In this document: positions 14,234 to 14,847 of the stretch, in pieces
How the letters are laid out: each line of letters starts with the position of its first letter
Position numbering within the stretch: the stretch's first letter is position 1
Source of the DNA: an uncultured Methanobrevibacter sp.
GTDB lineage: Archaea; Methanobacteriota; Methanobacteria; Methanobacteriales; Methanobacteriaceae
Reading direction: 5' to 3'
Length of the DNA: 14,847 nucleotides
Assembly: GCF_900314695.1 (NCBI RefSeq)
Contig: NZ_OMWD01000037.1
Location: forward strand, 1 to 14,847
Notes under the pieces: model-generated
The model's input: the letters and a program-made list of their open reading frames with translations, nothing else
The model's database searches: none
Told to the model about the DNA's origin: nothing
Position numbers and translations under genes: made by a program

Positions 14234-14847
14234 TTATATTAATAATATAATACTAAGCAATAAGGAAATAAATAAACCTAAAATATCCAACTCATTATCA
14301 GATGAGAAAGTTATTGCATCATAATCTTTATCATCAGTAACATTATCACCATCTTCTTTTTCATCATCTAAGAGATTTTGATCTTGATTAATGCTTTTTG
14401 AAACAGATTCATGATTTTCTGATAATACATCAGGGACTTCAAAACTTGCTGAAGCTCCAGGACAGGCTGTCATAAAAGATTGTGAATCTTCTAGGCCTGA
14501 CTCTTCTTGGGAATAATTATTCAAATCATCAGAATTATCATCTAACTCCTCATCAGAATCATTACCACAAATGTCTTCACAATCCTCTTCACTACCTGAA
14601 TCACCAGATGACATGATATCAAGTGAAGATGCAGTTTTATATGCGATAAATGGTTTATGGGCGTAAGAAATCAATTTGTAGAATTTTATAGATGAATTTG
14701 TATAATTTCCATCCCAATCACCATCATCCCAGTCATCGTTCCAATCAAAATCATCATCCCAATCATCATAATCCTCATCATCTAAATCAGAATCATCCCA
14801 ATCATCATAATCCTCATCATCTAAATCAGAATCATCCCAATCATCAT
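14234..14847 (-). CDS. partial acidic Asp/Trp-repeat surface protein with C-terminal membrane segment
   Basis: The frame is open from the right edge to the TAA at 14234-14236, so the true start lies outside; an internal TTG at 14672-14674 is not needed as a start. The visible 203 residues begin with tandem 13-residue repeats of the form DDWDDSDLDDEDY (two full copies plus the start of a third at the edge), then a degenerate WDDD/WNDD/WDDGDWDG stretch. A short less acidic segment follows (YTNSSIKFYKLISYAHKPF), then a long Asp/Glu/Ser-rich region with C, D and N clusters. It ends in DILGLFISLLLSIILLI, a hydrophobic segment that can anchor the chain in the membrane. The composition suggests an extracellular, possibly cation-binding, spacer or adhesin; an N-terminal signal peptide would be expected outside the window. 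I recognise no domain. Confidence 0.7.
   Translation of the reverse strand, partial: DDWDDSDLDDEDYDDWDDSDLDDEDYDDWDDDFDWNDDWDDGDWDGNYTNSSIKFYKLISYAHKPFIAYKTASSLDIMSSGDSGSEEDCEDICGNDSDEELDDNSDDLNNYSQEESGLEDSQSFMTACPGASASFEVPDVLSENHESVSKSINQDQNLLDDEKEDGDNVTDDKDYDAITFSSDNELDILGLFISLLLSIILLI
14761..14847 (-). repeat. exact 39-bp in-frame tandem repeat, at least 2.2 copies
   Basis: The 39 bases at 14761-14799 recur unchanged at 14800-14838, and a third copy begins at 14839 and is cut by the edge. The period is 13 codons, so copy-number change would keep the reading frame of the Asp-rich protein. The identity at synonymous positions points to recent expansion or gene conversion. Confidence 0.9.

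Noticed and set aside
14672..14674. TTG as the start of the Asp-rich protein
   Set aside because: The frame is open upstream to the window edge and encodes a clear in-frame repeat, so the gene is partial rather than starting here.
14761..14847. CRISPR array
   Set aside because: The 39-bp copies are directly adjacent with no spacers and encode an in-frame protein repeat.

Overview
The window looks like a chromosomal segment of a low-GC methanogenic archaeon of the Methanobrevibacter type (Methanobacteriales). The evidence is: a glutamate synthase split into separate domain proteins and joined by an F420-reducing (FrhB-type) subunit instead of an NADPH-type GltD; archaeal TATA boxes (TTTATATA) in front of glnA and the large surface protein; an NrpR-type operator (GGAA-N6-TTCC) at glnA; strong GGAGG/GGTGA-type ribosome binding sites; and a giant beta-helix/papain adhesin-like protein. 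Every gene I can support is on the minus strand, so the text below follows the direction of transcription, from right to left.

Right end (about 14847-10897): a partial acidic surface protein enters from the right edge. It carries exact 39-bp (13-residue) Asp/Trp repeats and a C-terminal membrane segment. A hairpin-plus-T-tract terminator follows, then a 1035-residue secreted adhesin-like protein combining a beta-helix, a complete papain-type (C1) peptidase, a lectin-like region and two Ig-like repeats. This gene has its own TATA box and a terminator at its stop codon.

Centre (about 10732-4819): a nitrogen-assimilation block. glnA (glutamine synthetase, GSI-alpha type) is preceded by a TATA box and two overlapping NrpR operator half-site pairs. 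After a 280-base intergenic region with hairpins, a T7 tract and three imperfect 37-38-bp repeats comes a tight four-gene operon: glutaminase domain (Cys2 nucleophile), GXGXG beta-helix domain, F420-reducing FrhB-like subunit with ferredoxin clusters, and FMN/3Fe-4S synthase domain with an N-terminal ferredoxin. Together these should form an F420H2-linked GOGAT working with the glutamine synthetase: glutamine plus 2-oxoglutarate is converted to two glutamate, with electrons passing from F420H2 via flavin and Fe-S clusters to FMN. The FrhB-like subunit is circularly permuted relative to canonical FrhB, which is the most unusual structural observation in the window.

Left part (about 4786-1): directly after the GOGAT genes lies an 881-residue protein with a P-loop-less KaiC/RecA-like N-terminus, a PEP-synthase-type ATP-grasp domain and a conserved C-terminal domain, but no phosphohistidine swivel or PEP barrel, so it is not an ordinary PEP synthase. 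After a 354-base gap that includes a G-rich patch, there follow a CPBP-family membrane protease homologue and a secreted solute-binding protein of the polar amino acid ABC type. A terminator hairpin encloses the stop codon of the latter. A possible partial reading frame leaves the left edge. No tRNA, rRNA, CRISPR array, insertion sequence or phage gene was seen.
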